Source: Baylisascaris procyonis
Taxonomy: Eukaryota; Nematoda; Chromadorea; Rhabditida; Ascarididae
DNA: 64,000 nt
Direction of reading: 5' to 3'
Assembly (NCBI GenBank): GCA_037389465.1
Contig: JAZARR010000008.1
Location: forward strand, 2,233,501-2,297,500
Shown: positions 37,457 to 49,447 of the stretch, one piece after another
How the letters are laid out: each line of letters opens with the position of its first letter
Position numbering within the stretch: position 1 is the first letter of the stretch
Made by a program: the position numbers and the translations under genes
Notes under the pieces: generated by a model
Seen by the model: the letters and a program-made list of their open reading frames with translations, nothing else
Database searches by the model: none
Told to the model about the DNA's origin: nothing

Positions 37457-38455
37457 TATACACAGACAGTCATTTGAAACACAGCAGCGTATCAGAGAAA
37501 ACCAAGCAAATCATTAATTCTTAGAAATCATTAATTCGCATGTTTCCGGATGATTTACTCCATCCAAACAACTCCGGATGCTAGTTTTCAAAGAAATACA
37601 AAACGATATTGATAGAATGACGTTGTTATTTATTCTAATCCAAGCGACTTTTAAACGTTCCCGCAGAATGTGTCGAAAGCGATGGAAGCGTGAGAGGTAG
37701 CTGAATTGAAGAGGGGAGCCAAAATTTGCTATCACCTAACGCTTTCTGAAATAGACATATTTATGGATGTTGGGTCTGCTGAACATATTATGCAATAAAT
37801 CTTCTTTCATCTGAGAGTGAATGGAATAGCTTATTTAGATGAAATATGCAACGGTCGATGGAAGCAAGAAAGGACTAAGGCCGTGGTAAGAATAATTCAA
37901 ATCCACTGAGTCGACCACGAAAGGTAACGATAAAGAAAAAAATGAGAAGTGATGAAATGTAATAAGGTTGTTATATAGGAAGGCAGCATGGATGGATGAA
38001 AGGCACCATTCTCCACAGAGCGCGTGAAGCATGTAATGCGTGACTGCTGCACGCGAATGTGCGTCTCGAGCATGTGTGAGATTAGAAGTGCAGCGATGTG
38101 ATATGTAAGTGAACGTAGTTCGTGCAGAAAGTGCACATTTCTGGTCTCTGTGTTATGTGCATAGGAATCAAACATTCGCGACAGCTGTAAAAAAAACATC
38201 CCGTTGTTAGCTGCACGAACATAACACGTATTCCCCAGGATCATCGACGCGCGTCGGGGAATGCTACAACGAAAAAACGTTCTGCATATGAGCCTTGCAA
38301 CTGATGAGAAAAGTGCATTTACTTATAATAGCTACAAGCTTCATCGGCTTTCTCCAACATCAAAAATCAAGAAATTCTATAGCGCAACAGAGATGAAAAC
38401 TCAGAGATATGGGAAAGTTCAAAAGAGTTGCCTGGACGATATGGCGGTTTCATAA

Positions 38456-38863
38456 GTGCTAAGAGATGTGAGCTGTTTGCTTAATGTTCAACTCAAAAAG
38501 CTCACAGAAATTATCGAATTTTACTCTAAAAGGTTGTCAACAGTTTTTATTGCTCTGCTTTGCCATAATCTAATGGATGGAAAAGTGCATGCAGATATAG
38601 ATATTGCAAACATCCTTAAAGCTACAACATTGAAGCGTCTCGATTTTCTCGTTAGGGTAAGAAGGGTTCAGAAGAGATTGCTGGACCTCGTAAGGTAGAA
38701 CATTGGCGAAAATTTAGTAAAATTACGAACACTCTTTTTTTGTCTCGTTAAGCGTGTGCCGCTGGAGAGAGGAAGCGCCCTCATTGCTCGCAGCGAAGCC
38801 GCAGCTAAAATAGCACGTGATTCACATTCAAGAGGATATGCACGAGAGTGGGATCGCATCTAG
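38456..38863 (+). CDS. Candidate 3' end of a plus-strand gene, two exons
   Basis: The last exon (38753-38863) gives 36 residues and a TAG in GC-richer sequence. Its peptide is rich in Ala, Arg and Ser (RGSALIARSEAAAKIARDSH) and ends in EWDRI. The upstream exon ends at GGACCTC|GTAAGG (38689), phase 0, so the intron is 63 nt, a typical nematode size. The acceptor ends in TTAAG after a strong pyrimidine tract, which is unusual but tolerated. The upstream exon's left border is unclear: the frame is open from 38456, but internal AGs at 38610 and 38655 could also serve. No family is recognised. Confidence 0.33.
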
Positions 38864-41800
38864 TAAATCCCACCTCCAAAAATTGTGCAACCATCCGTGA
38901 GAAAACAAGGAGCTATGTTAGCTCTATGAAAGCGTTGAACGTATTAATCCAATAGACTCTGCTCGCCTCCTTAATATTAATTCCTAAAGCTTTATTGCCT
39001 ATCTATGCATTGTTGCAAAAGTTTGTTTTGCTTGCAGAATAATATTGAAATGTTCAAAATGTTTCAAACAGCGAAATCGATACGAAATTAATTGCTCTCT
39101 GCATGAAGCTGTAGAATGTAAACCTGCAATGCATTCATATAAAGTGCGCATTGATAAACAAGTTAGTTTAAATAACAGACAATACACATGGCATGAAAAA
39201 TAGCACAAAAATATAGCAAATGTGGCATAAAGTTGTAGTAGAAATAGGAAGAAGAAAAATGACGCCCACAGAGTGGATGAAAAACTAGCTTATGACGCCC
39301 GCTGAACTTTTTCAGATGTATAATGATTTGAAAGAATTCTGCACAATACCGCAGAAAATTTGCTTGAGGAGAGATCTGCACTCATATTAGCACTGACTTG
39401 GAAGTTTCGTTTTGTTATTCACCCTTTGACTTCTTCGCCCCTTTGACTCCTTCGCCCCTTTGACTTCTTTCGCCCCATTTTTTCGCCCCTTTGACTTCTT
39501 TCGCTCATTTTTTCGCCCCTTTCACTTGTTTCTTCAACAACAGACGGTTGTATGGTCCCATCCCTTGCCTCCTCCCGCGCCTCTTAAGCAGCACTTTTGC
39601 GCACCAATCTACAGCGCCAGAAATGTGTATTAACGTTTTATTGGCAATCAAATTTCGCCTAACTGTTGCGTTCACAGTGAAGTTCGGTTGTTTTCTCTCC
39701 GTCTGTGATTTCTTGTCGCTTCATTGGAATGTAAGTTTTCTGGCCTTCAAAAAACTGCTGCTTATGACAACTTAAAAAATCAGTTAAAAATATCTGACTT
39801 AAACCTTTCAAATTCGGAAAGTTGGCATAGTTGTTTGAGGAGAGACAGAGATGGTGCATATTAACTTCTTATTTTGCTCTGACATATAAGATATTTGGCA
39901 CTTTGCTTTTTTGCCTTAGCAAAGCTTCTCCACGTTAGATTTGAAGTAGAATGAATTTGACTCAATTATGGCTACCGTATGAAAGCCCCTTGACGCTGTT
40001 CGCGTAATTCAGCGAACGCTAACCGCATCCTCTTCACATGTTCCATGCGGCTGCTATGCACTTTCACTACATTGCATTTTTTATACACGGAAAAATGTTG
40101 TCATAAAACTATAGAAGTCAGATTTTACTATAGAAGTAAGAACATAGAAGTATACGAGTTCAAATTTCCTCATAGAAGAACATCTTTTTGAATCAACCGC
40201 CGTTGAACTTCTCAAGAGCCATTCTATGTTTCTTGTTAATATCCTTTTATTCGCTTCTATATTTCACATGTTAATTTGACCAAGGAAGTAATATCTAAAA
40301 CGCTTCTATTGCTTCAAAGCAATTGCAAATACAGAACGGCTCCGATGGATCTTTAAAGACATCACGAACGGGATATTACGAACCTGACGTAGAACTCATA
40401 AACCAAAATATTTATTTGAGAAGTGAAATTTTGGCCCTGCAAATCATTTAACTACGGTGGACCACAGGCTACAAGTCAGAATAACACATAGGTAACAGAA
40501 TGCTTCCGCTAACCGCTATCTAGATTTTCTGCGCTAACTCTGAACGAACACTATAAATAAAACACTTCTCAAAGGTTTTGCGAGTCTACTCAGTTGTGGT
40601 GCAAAAAAATATGAGTCATAAAAGACAGAGATAACAATGCCAATTACTCGCAGCTAATCCGAAAATTTTGGAAAGCAAAATAAGCCTGCATCACGCAACC
40701 TTGGTCCACTTTTTTATACGCGCTAAAGCTGACCATACTTGATACCTTCAATAATCAGCGTTTAAATATTGTACATAAATTCTAATAGAATCTCAAATGT
40801 CGTTGTCTAAATCAAGCATGAGTCAGCATAATATTGCGCCAGATTGAAGAAGTATTCGGGTCATTGATACGTCCCAGTGCCTTCAGACAAGGATATGAAA
40901 GGGTATGAAAGTTTGGTTTTTGAAATGTAAAAAAAGCGTATTCAGGCACGATTAAAATTAAAATCGGGCAATGTCGGTTTGTGCAACACATGCCGAAGAA
41001 TTTTCACTTCTCACACCAGTGCTGGAATCTGAGCACTACTATATTGCTTTCTCTAGCTTTATCCATGTAAAGCACTCATGTTAAGTGGCTTCGGCAATCT
41101 TCCGAGAAATAGCCGAATGGTAGCTAAAGTGTAAAATTTTGGCAGCTTCTAGAAACCCTACGCATACTCCGAAATATTATGTCAAATCCATTCTTCTTCA
41201 TGCATCCTCGATTTTTTACGCGAAAACCCTAAATTGAGGGATCTTACATTAACGCTGAGCGATTTTTTTCAGGAGAGTTGACAAAAATAACCGCACATTA
41301 CGAAAATAAAGAAGAGAATTCGCGATGTATTTTGACAATAAGAAGAGTGAATTCTATATAGATGGACAGTTTTTTGAGGTTTTGCATGATTCTGCCTCAG
41401 CGCTTTCTCATGAATTTAGCAAGGAAGGTGGAAGAAAATATTTAATCAAATATGAAGGTCTAATTCTTCACTAATCACTCAAAGCACCGTCCATTCAAGA
41501 ATAAAGTACGTCGGCTATGGGCCTTCAGCAATCATAATGTCAGTCAAGGTTCCAACACTTAGCACTATCCTCGCACTATTTGTTTTTCACTTTTATTCCA
41601 CTTACTCACTTAATCCATTGCATCCATATAAATACGGGAAAGCTACTCGTCACCTCAGCCACGACTTTGAAGTTGTAGTAGCATTTCGTCACATCGAAAT
41701 CTGTTTTCAGCCTTCTCAATGGTTGACGTTTTAAGCGACTAATAAACCATCAAAATTTTATATTTCAATTAATGCTTTGATAACAATTCCATATTCCTAT

Positions 41801-44800
41801 ATCGAAGTTCCATCTAAAATGATGTGCTCATACCAATGTTTGCATCACTACAGCGAAGAATCTCAGCGCAAAGTGATCTACTCGCCACCATGATGACTGC
41901 AAATCGTAATCTCAAATAGTGATTTACTCGTCAATTGTTCTATAAAAACGAAAGTGCAACAATAATTTAGATGCACCAATCATCCACTGCAATTTTTCAG
42001 ATGCCAACGCTCACGTTTCGTTTCCATCAGCAACGATTTATGATATGTGACACTCGTGTAAGAATGGACCATTTCAACAACTTTAATCTGCTCATATATG
42101 CAAGCTACTTGGAATGGTAATATGTGGCAGTTAGATGGGAGCTGTTCTCATTCTGCAGACGATCGTGTACGCTCAATTCATACAGTGGTATAGTTTCGCT
42201 AAAAATGAGTGACTTGCACAAGCTAATATCATACATTAATGGACTGATGACTGGTTGAGCTATTGCCAGAATTTCAAAAATGTACTCATTAAAAGTGGTT
42301 TACCAACTATTTTTTGGGGAGAGGCAGAAGGAGAGGGGGAAGAGAAAAGGAAGAAGAAGGAGAGGATCCCCACTTCTTGCAAATTTTAAGGCAAAAATTG
42401 TTGTCTACTCGTCGCACGTATTGTAAAGATGACACATGTTGTACATGTTTGCAATATTTCGTGTAAATGTTAGAAAGTACGAATAGCTGCAATCTTGAGT
42501 GAAGAGATGCCAGGTTGAGTGAGGCGATTTATGACTGATGGAGGATCATAAATAATTCCTGGTAACTTGAGATATTTTCAAGCTTTTCAGGTAGGGGTCA
42601 TAACCAATGAAGAAGTTATACTGAAAAGACCTGCAAAAGTGGTTTTTCATTGTTGTTCCTTTGTATATACTCCCAACTGAATGAACTGCAATACCTGCAA
42701 CGGGTTGACTCGCTTTTTCGGATGATTTCTATGCTAATTCACGATCATCTGATCAGATTTTTAACTGCACGCATAAGCGCGCAGTGATAAGCGATGACCG
42801 AAAAGGAAAGTAATACAGCATGAAATTCTTGGCTACTGTAAATGATGTCGAAGTTGTAGTATGCTTTTAGCAATTTTTTTTACAATTCCAAGGCTTTCCT
42901 CTCAATGCCGGTTGATTCAAAAAAAGCACTGACGAGTGCATTACAAGTACAACTAATTGCATTTCGTCCTTTTATACGAGGATGCTCAGTTCCCATGTGG
43001 ATAGCGATCACAATTTTTTCACTCGAGGGAATCAGCCGATGAATAGGAAACAGGATTGTTAAATCCGTTAGATTTAATTAGCTTTTTTGATTGTCGTTCA
43101 TCAGGTTCGAATTCCTGGAATTTTAAAAAGATCCATAAAACTCATCATTGTCCCTTCCCTTTCCGTTGCCTTCGCCTCCCGCATCCATAGCGTCACTTTG
43201 GAATTTTTGCATCACAAACGGCAGCGAAAAAAGCTAGAATCCTTTGAAAATAATGATAACAATAAATTCCCTAGACCACAAAATTTTATCAACACTTGAG
43301 CAAAAAGGTAAATCTGCTAGAAATAGTTTCCTAAATATTTCTTTAGAATGTCTCAAAAGTAATCAATGATGCCAATGAAATAATGCACTCGAAGAATTTA
43401 GGCAGCATAAAAACTCACATAGATCAACGAAAAACTTACCAACTCTGGAAATGCAAAAACATATTTTCTGCTCACATTCTAGAAATGCAGCACTACCGAT
43501 TAATCTTAGCCATTAATTAACGATCTTTTATCGCATTCATTTGAAAGATTTAACACGAGCCAACTAAGCGTATAATAGCGAATTAATCTCAATATAAGTT
43601 CGATTTCAATTGTTGCAGTTAAGTTCGACGCTAATTTTTCATCATCTTTGCTAATAATTAAGGAACTATGAAAGTGGGAAATAGTGAGCAAATAAACAAC
43701 CAATCACTAGGTGAAAATATTGTTAAAAATCGAGGAGCATCGGGACTATTTTATATGACAGAATGGGCCTTTATATGATAACATAAAATGTGTGATGTTT
43801 TGAGATTTTTAGGTCTCAGTTTTTCGTTGTTTTTTTCCTCAAGCTTAGCTTCAGGCTGCAGCATCCTTCACTGACTGCGTAGAAAAAGTTGCAATGTTCA
43901 TATTTACCGTAGTAAGTTTCTGCTCAGTGCAAAACCGCCCGGCTTAACGTCCCACATGTACTAAAAACTGCCATCGGAAGCATGTTTGCAATACTTTCAA
44001 GACTATTTTGATGTGCAAAAAAAAAAACGGAAACAAAACGGCTTTATGGAGTAATTTCTGCTGAAAGCACAAAGAGGAGTATCGTGTATTATTGTGCAAA
44101 AGTCAAACAAAAATTGCGAAGAGGCGATGGTTTCAACAATATTTTTATGCACTACTATATAAAACTTCCAACTGCAAACCTTGCAGCATTGTTAGCCAAC
44201 CGAACCTTTTTTTGACATCATAGAAACGACTCACAGCAGAGTTAGATCATTCCCTCCAATATATACTCATTTCATTTCGCAGTTCTACTGTCAGCAAACT
44301 TTTCCTTAGGCAATTGCCTTCCAAAGGGCAATCTGATGAGCACTGCACTATTAAAAGATATGAACAACCCCCATCCTATTTTCCATGAACCGTGAGCATC
44401 AAAAGATACATAAGCAGCCTTGGATTTTCCGGGTACGCAGGAATAAGCCAACATGAAAAAAGCACAAAAAGCAGTCAATTACTGTTGTGCGATGCCGTCA
44501 GCACCCGAGTCTGCAGTTTGGAATTCAAGTGAAATGTCGTGTTTTACCGACTCGTTCAAGATGCGTTGCTTTCGTTGCTCCTTCATCACTTTTTGGCAGT
44601 CTAGTCTCCCTAGCATCATAGGAACGCCCAAAGCCACTTTTCGAAGTTTTGAACGTCTCGAAATGTTCATTTTTATTTCAAAGGGACATCAAATGAAGTG
44701 GAATTGTCTGTGTGGCAGTAAAGTTTTTAGTGAACAAAACTGGACACATGTACTCATCGTTGCGTACGTTCACTGGTTACTGATCAACTGAAATAGTGGA

Positions 44801-44866
44801 TAACTATATGGTCTTTAAATGGATTTTTAAATGAAATAAAATCGCAAGGCGACAAATAGCACAAAA
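38864..44866. other. 6 kb gene-poor block
   Basis: The largest featureless block. A 65-codon ATG ORF at 41537-41734 has a hydrophobic, signal-like start but nothing else. Minus frames at 44272-44478 and 44479-44670 (the second Lys/Arg-rich) lack convincing splice sites. A GGTTCGAATTCC near 43103 resembles a tRNA B box but has no A box or cloverleaf around it. Apart from the tandem repeat at 39421 I see nothing supportable. Confidence 0.45.
39421..39531 (+). repeat. Irregular tandem repeat, TTTGACTTCTTTCGCCCC units
   Basis: The unit 'cccctttgacttctttcgc' and close variants recur at least five times. Two of the copies are spaced out by 'cc/tcattttttcgc', giving a higher-order period of about 31 bp. 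The array is pyrimidine-rich on the plus strand. Confidence 0.85.
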
Positions 44867-45214
44867 ATGGGTAGCGACGTAAAGCTGTTGATCCCGATAC
44901 TGGTTCGGTTGTTCAGGGTAACCCTTGTTGCAAAAAGTTTGCAGTGTGTAATTTGTCAGGACTTCTGCAAAATAAATCACATAAACAGGACTGCATTAGC
45001 GCATCGTCGGGAGTTCCTCTGGTCAGGAAAAGGGCACCCGGTGTTACAGCCTCCAAACGGTGGAATAGTTCCGTGGTCATATGAAGCCGGGTTGATCACA
45101 CTCTTGAGATCTCTTCTCACACGCGACCATTCTCGTGCGGTGCCTCGCCTGCATCCTAATCGAGACATATATTCCATAGTCTTTCCCAACAACATGACGA
45201 GGACTCCCGTATGA
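44867..45214 (+). CDS. Hypothetical open frame, 115 codons
   Basis: An ATG-started frame in a GC-richer stretch. The second half (SGKGHPVLQPPNGGIVPWSY and following) has a balanced, protein-like composition with Pro, Gly, Trp and Arg. The first 40 residues include a hydrophobic run. The minus strand is also open over 44977-45195, so strand choice is unsure. There is no good splice pair and no recognised domain. It could be an exon with an undetermined border or part of an old repeat. Confidence 0.2.
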   Translation: MGSDVKLLIPILVRLFRVTLVAKSLQCVICQDFCKINHINRTALAHRREFLWSGKGHPVLQPPNGGIVPWSYEAGLITLLRSLLTRDHSRAVPRLHPNRDIYSIVFPNNMTRTPV

Positions 45215-45305
45215 GGCTGTTTAACGTAAAGGCCCGCAAGCTAGTGCACCAATATGGCACGCTGTCAGTGTATTGATCCGCAATAATCACTACTGCAGTT
45301 AAGAA

Positions 45306-45341
45306 GGCTAAACAGCGCGCCAAGGCTAAACAGCGCGCCAA
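45306..45341 (+). repeat. Exact 18-bp tandem duplication
   Basis: GGCTAAACAGCGCGCCAA occurs twice in direct succession (45306-45323, 45324-45341) without mismatch. The unit is GC-rich, and its length keeps reading frames intact. Confidence 0.9.
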
Positions 45342-45706
45342 TAGCATCTCCGAAAACTGAGAGTCACCAAATCGAAGGGTTCAAAAAGTCGTGCTCCCTC
45401 TTCCAAATAGTTCAAAGATCCCCGAAATTCGTTCCATATTCAGGAAGTTTCAAGCGCGAGTTTTTGAGGGACCGACACTCACGGGTCCCCAAAAAAATTT
45501 CTTCGACTCAATAATAACTGCTAGTAAATTTGGCGTCCGAAGCTCAAGCGATCTCTGAGGGTGGTTCTTGTGAACCCGAATGTCATGGGATCTTCCAGGG
45601 TGAGTCGGCTCAGAAATTCAGAGTTGTCAAAGATCGAGGGCTATGAGCGAAATTTTCTTCAACTTCAACTATTCCTCTTCACATATCGGTGAAAATAAAG
45701 TCTCAC

Positions 45707-45818
45707 CAGACGCTGCCATCTGCGCTTTCTTTTGGGCAGTGAGGATAGCTGCTGCCTCGAGCCGTGATTTGTTGCGTTTTTTGAACGAATGCAATCGCTT
45801 CGTCATCAATTTCGAGCA
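45707..45818 (-). CDS. DM-domain transcription factor, exon 2
   Basis: The acceptor GACAGTTTTGCAG precedes TGC at 45818. This Cys completes the C-x-C-x-x-C motif begun in exon 1 and is the eighth zinc ligand. The following residues (CSKLMTKRLHSFKKRNKSRL and then an Ala-rich helix) are the basic recognition helix that lies in the DNA minor groove in DM proteins. The exon has 37 codons plus one base and ends at TCTG|GTGAGA (45707). If that donor is skipped, the frame runs on to TAG at 45669-45671, which would give a protein of about 125 residues, short for the family. Further exons downstream on the minus strand are therefore likely. Another frame of this stretch starts with a signal-like peptide, but it is antisense-free coincidence. 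Confidence 0.8.
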
Positions 45819-46781
45819 CTGCAAAACTGTCAAATATTTTAGAAACAGCTTCGACAGTAAATGAAGCTACATTTGTTTCGTTGGCGTTGCTGGAAACCCC
45901 CTGAGAGGACCCTCTTGTATTTGGCATTCGATCCTCTTGGCCGCAAACTGCAACACTAAAAGAGAGAACAAATGCTACCACACATATGGGCATGCTTTCA
46001 CTTAGATTAGGGTGCCCTTAAAATCGCAATATATGATGTCTGCAAATTTTACATGAGGCTTCTCATGAAGGAAATTTCACTTTCCAGTTAGAAAAAAGAT
46101 AATCGTTTTTGTTCAGAAGGAAAGAAGACCCCAGTAGGCGCTATGCGTGTTTTCTTACATAATGATTCCTGATGCAAATCGAAGTTTGCTTAATTAGACG
46201 TTGAAACGTTTATTTTATGCAACAAACGATACGATAAAAGAGCAGGAGTAATTAGATAGACATGATTTCAAAATATACAGCTTTAAAAAGATGTCATGAT
46301 TTAGAAGTGAAATCGACATATCGTGACCCTAAATATTACAGAAGTCGAGGTGTAAAACGAAGCAAAAGGAAAACAGTGTCGAGTCACTGATGCGCATAAT
46401 CTAGTGTAGTATGGTGCCATATGCAAAAAAATGAGAGCAAAGCAGTGAAAGAGGTAGGAGTGGCGCTATAAGGGTGTTCTCGCGATAAACTAAGCAATGT
46501 GCCTTTCATTTGACGATAGTAGGGCATCCACGTCATGCAACGGAAGTGCGCACAACGTCGGCCAACGTCGGCTTTACTCATCGTCATTTTTTGTGGCACT
46601 AACTTCTGCTTCGATTGATCGACGGCTACACCGAGTGTAAAGGACCTTTGTGGATGCTGGAAATGGTGGGAAGGTCGCACTCAAAACGAATCAACCGAAA
46701 ACAAATCATCGAATGCGGTGTCTGAGTGCCGATAGCAATATGAAACGTTGCACACTTCTGGAGCATCCTTTTGGCTAATAA

Positions 46782-47196
46782 TTTTTAGCATGGTTGGGCA
46801 TGTGAGACAATGTTATACATGTTTCACATCACAGAGACACGAGAAGACAATACTTGCATGCAGCACTCCATTACACAACGGACTGAAGACCTTAGGCGGT
46901 GTTCGAAAGAAGTGTCTCGTAAAGATGTTCGGATCGAGTTCGCCAAACGGAAAGCTTTTTTAGAAACGTCTCAGCAGTGTTCCCTCCAGCGAATATCGGC
47001 ACAGATTTTAAAGCAAACATTGCGGACATCATCACCAACAGGTAACAACAGTTCACTCTCTATGCGCAGTGAACACCCATGGCGGAATTTCAAATCCACA
47101 TTGCAGCATTTTCCTTCGGAAATGCCCATTGCTTATCCAGACTTTTGCAATTGGCAACTCTTCAAGAACATCGCTAATGCATTTGATAAACGATAG
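46782..47196 (+). CDS. Candidate exon(s), two overlapping open frames
   Basis: After a plausible acceptor (AATAATTTTTAG), two plus frames are open together. The longer (to 47196, about 138 codons) is Ser/Thr/Arg-rich with scattered Cys. The shorter contains VRQCYTCFTSQ, then Cys residues spaced ACSTP and RKKCLVK. That pattern recalls the L-x-C-Y-x-C start of Ly6/uPAR three-finger domains, and it meets a donor-like CTC|GTAAAG at 46919. Only one frame can be right. The Ly6 likeness rests on Cys spacing alone. The exon lies inside the DM-gene intron on the other strand. Confidence 0.22.
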
Positions 47197-47786
47197 GAGT
47201 TCGAGCACGCTGCGAGTAACCCAATGCTAAAACTTAATGCCGTTCAAATATCATAGTAATGACCTTCGTGAAATTCATCACAGTGGTATCATATTAGGTT
47301 TCAACTAACACCAACAGCAAACGTAAGTAAACTGTGCTGTCAAGAAAGGCGCTACTTTACAGACTGAAGGTGGTAGTTAAATGTTGCAGGAAGGGTTCTG
47401 AAATGTATCGTCAACGATACGTCACAAATTTTGAATTTGCGTGGACTTATTATCATCCGTTTATACTAATGTAAATTTGTGCCGTAACTCTGGAAAAAGT
47501 ATGCCATTATTCAGCATACAATCATAAACTGCCTATCATTTTCGACCATCAACCATGGACACAGCTTAAAGGAATTCGTTACGGTCCAAATCATGCCTCG
47601 CAGCATTCATATCTTATCATCTCAGGAAATGCCTTTACAGCGATCTTGATTTTGAAGGTAACCTTGAGAGTGGGGAATCTAAAATAAACGATTAATCTAA
47701 GACAACTTATATCTACGAAAAGTCGAATTAGGTGCAAATAAAAAGCATGAAGGCTGCAAGCAATTGGCTCAGCCTATGATCGGCAG

Positions 47787-47822
47787 AGGTCAATGTAATC
47801 ATTCAAATGATTACATTGACCT
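47787..47822 (+). repeat. 36-bp palindrome with AGGTCA/TGACCT half-sites
   Basis: Arms 47787-47803 and 47806-47822 are exact 17-bp reverse complements separated by two bases (CA). Each outer end is a nuclear-receptor half-site, AGGTCA or TGACCT. Another TGACCTTTG follows at 47838, and CAATGTAATCATT recurs directly at 47862. The structure could be a cruciform, a small foldback element, or a cluster of receptor sites in the DM-gene intron. Confidence 0.85.
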
Positions 47823-48579
47823 TTGTTCACTATTGACCTTTGTCGACAAACGCCAATGTAATCATTGGCTTCTCACCATTAGATCACTGAGTCATTAGGG
47901 CGATTATAGCAATGCTTCTTCCCAGGAAATGCGTAAGAGAATTTATGCGATAATTAGTTTAAGTAAAAGGTGCTCTATTAAACAAGATGTTGCGAGGATA
48001 TTATAGGTGGCAGTCGCCTGTTCTTGAAAACAGAGAGATTTGCAATGCACTTTGAATGTTGCAATCCCATAGGTGAAAAAAAGATGCTTGCTAAGCGATC
48101 AGCTGTTAAGTGTTCCGGTCTTGTCGTTTCGATTGGTGGCAAGCTTTCTTTTCAATATTAGTTTTCCAAAATGCAACATAACCCCTATCCCATTTAGAAG
48201 GCGATTGACGTTGGTGTCTGAATTGAGAGAGATTTCTCTTGTCATTAAAATTGCAGACAGGCAAAAGAAAACATATTGAAAGAAGACCTTTCACAAATGA
48301 AAGAACGAGAAGAAGCAATGACAGACGATGACGTTATGCATTATTTCCATCTTTCATCGATTTAAACACTATTCTTTTATAGTTATATATAGAGGAGCTG
48401 TTTCATTACTAAGCGCTCTGTAAGGGATTACCAGTAAATCGTGAATTAGTTGCCTTTTGCCAGAGCAGAGAAGTAGTGGCCATAGGACAAAGCAAACTCT
48501 CTGCAAATGCCGGCAAGCGTCGGGTCGGTGTCTATAAAATGACAGCACGTTTGATTCCAGGACATTAGTGTGCTTCTAG

Positions 48580-48900
48580 TTTTTCACGTGAGGTGTCGTC
48601 CTTGCGAGGGCCAATTAGGACATTAGCGGTGCGCGGTCCGGCTGCGAAGTGTCTCGGGCGTGATTGCTGTTGGAGCGACGCACCCCGCCGCCGTCGTGTT
48701 ATCCACTCCGCCTTCCTATTGTTGTCTTTATTAAGCTTGATAAAAACCTTAGCCTCTCGTTTTCGTGCCAGATTAAACAGCATCCGGTCGAGTCTCGAAA
48801 GAAAAGGAATTTGCCAATCCTTCGGAGACAAATTAAGGGTAGAGGGGCAAAACAGACCCCAGCACCTTCACACATCTCGAAAGGGGTATGGTAATAACGG
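48580..48900. other. CpG-rich patch with long frames on both strands
   Basis: About 48590-48715 is strikingly GC-rich for this window and full of CpG (for example GTGCGCGGTCCGGCTGCGAAG and CCGCCGCCGTCGTG). Frames on both strands are open for 68-115 codons, as expected in GC-rich DNA, so none can be preferred. A TATAAAATG sits just upstream at 48534. It may be an exon, a promoter or a non-coding RNA. I recognise no snRNA, 5S or SRP sequence. Confidence 0.4.
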
Positions 48901-49447
48901 AACAATGGAAAGAGTGCCTCTTTCGAGCCTCAGTTTGTGAGGAATAGTGTTGATTTTAAAGAGCTGGTTCAATCGCAAATGGATCACATTGGAAATTAAG
49001 CTTGAAAATCCCAGAACTTAGTTGTTTGCTACTGCTGCGGCTTCAGTTGCTGTTTTCGAAAATCTCTTCCATGCAGCCTTAGATTGCAGCAACTGTTTGA
49101 TCCCTTTGAAGACGTTTCCATTCTTCTTCTTCAGTACTTGACGATTGGCAATTTGAACAGAGAGGATTTCCGTTATCATTGAAGATGCCAATAAGTGGGA
49201 AAAAATGAGTGAAAAAAATAAAAAAAAAAATCGATTACGACGGTTTATTATTTTCTTGACGAATTTTTGTTCTTGAAGATATAGGTTGTTGATATTTGGC
49301 CTTACGCGAGGTCACAGTTAATACTGTAGAATTGTGGTGAGGTAAAAGGCAATGGAGTACTGTGTTTCTGCCCATAGGGCCTATTTGCCCGCGTTGCATT
49401 TGTTGTATGTGCGAGAGGCAAAAATCTTACAATAGTTTATCCATCAG

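Noticed and set aside
43090..43125. tRNA B-box-like GGTTCGAATTCC
   Set aside because: No A box, no acceptor stem pairing and no anticodon arm in the flanks.
44479..44670. Lys/Arg-rich minus frame (KVMKEQRKQRILNESVKH) near the DM gene
   Set aside because: Tempting as a further DM exon, but no acceptor/donor pair fits the phase left by exon 2.
45525..45599. Short plus-strand exon-like stretch with GGSCEPECHG between CTGCTAG and CAGG|GTGAGT
   Set aside because: Only 24 codons; the EGF-like Cys pair is too little evidence and no partner exon was found.
45643..45864. 73-codon plus frame
   Set aside because: Antisense to DM exon 2 with no motif of its own.
45703..45993. 96-codon minus frame with an attractive signal peptide (MPICVVAFVLSFSVAVCG)
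   Set aside because: It overlaps DM exon 2 in another frame. The DM reading is fixed by the Cys ligands, the acceptor and the phase, so this frame is a shadow.
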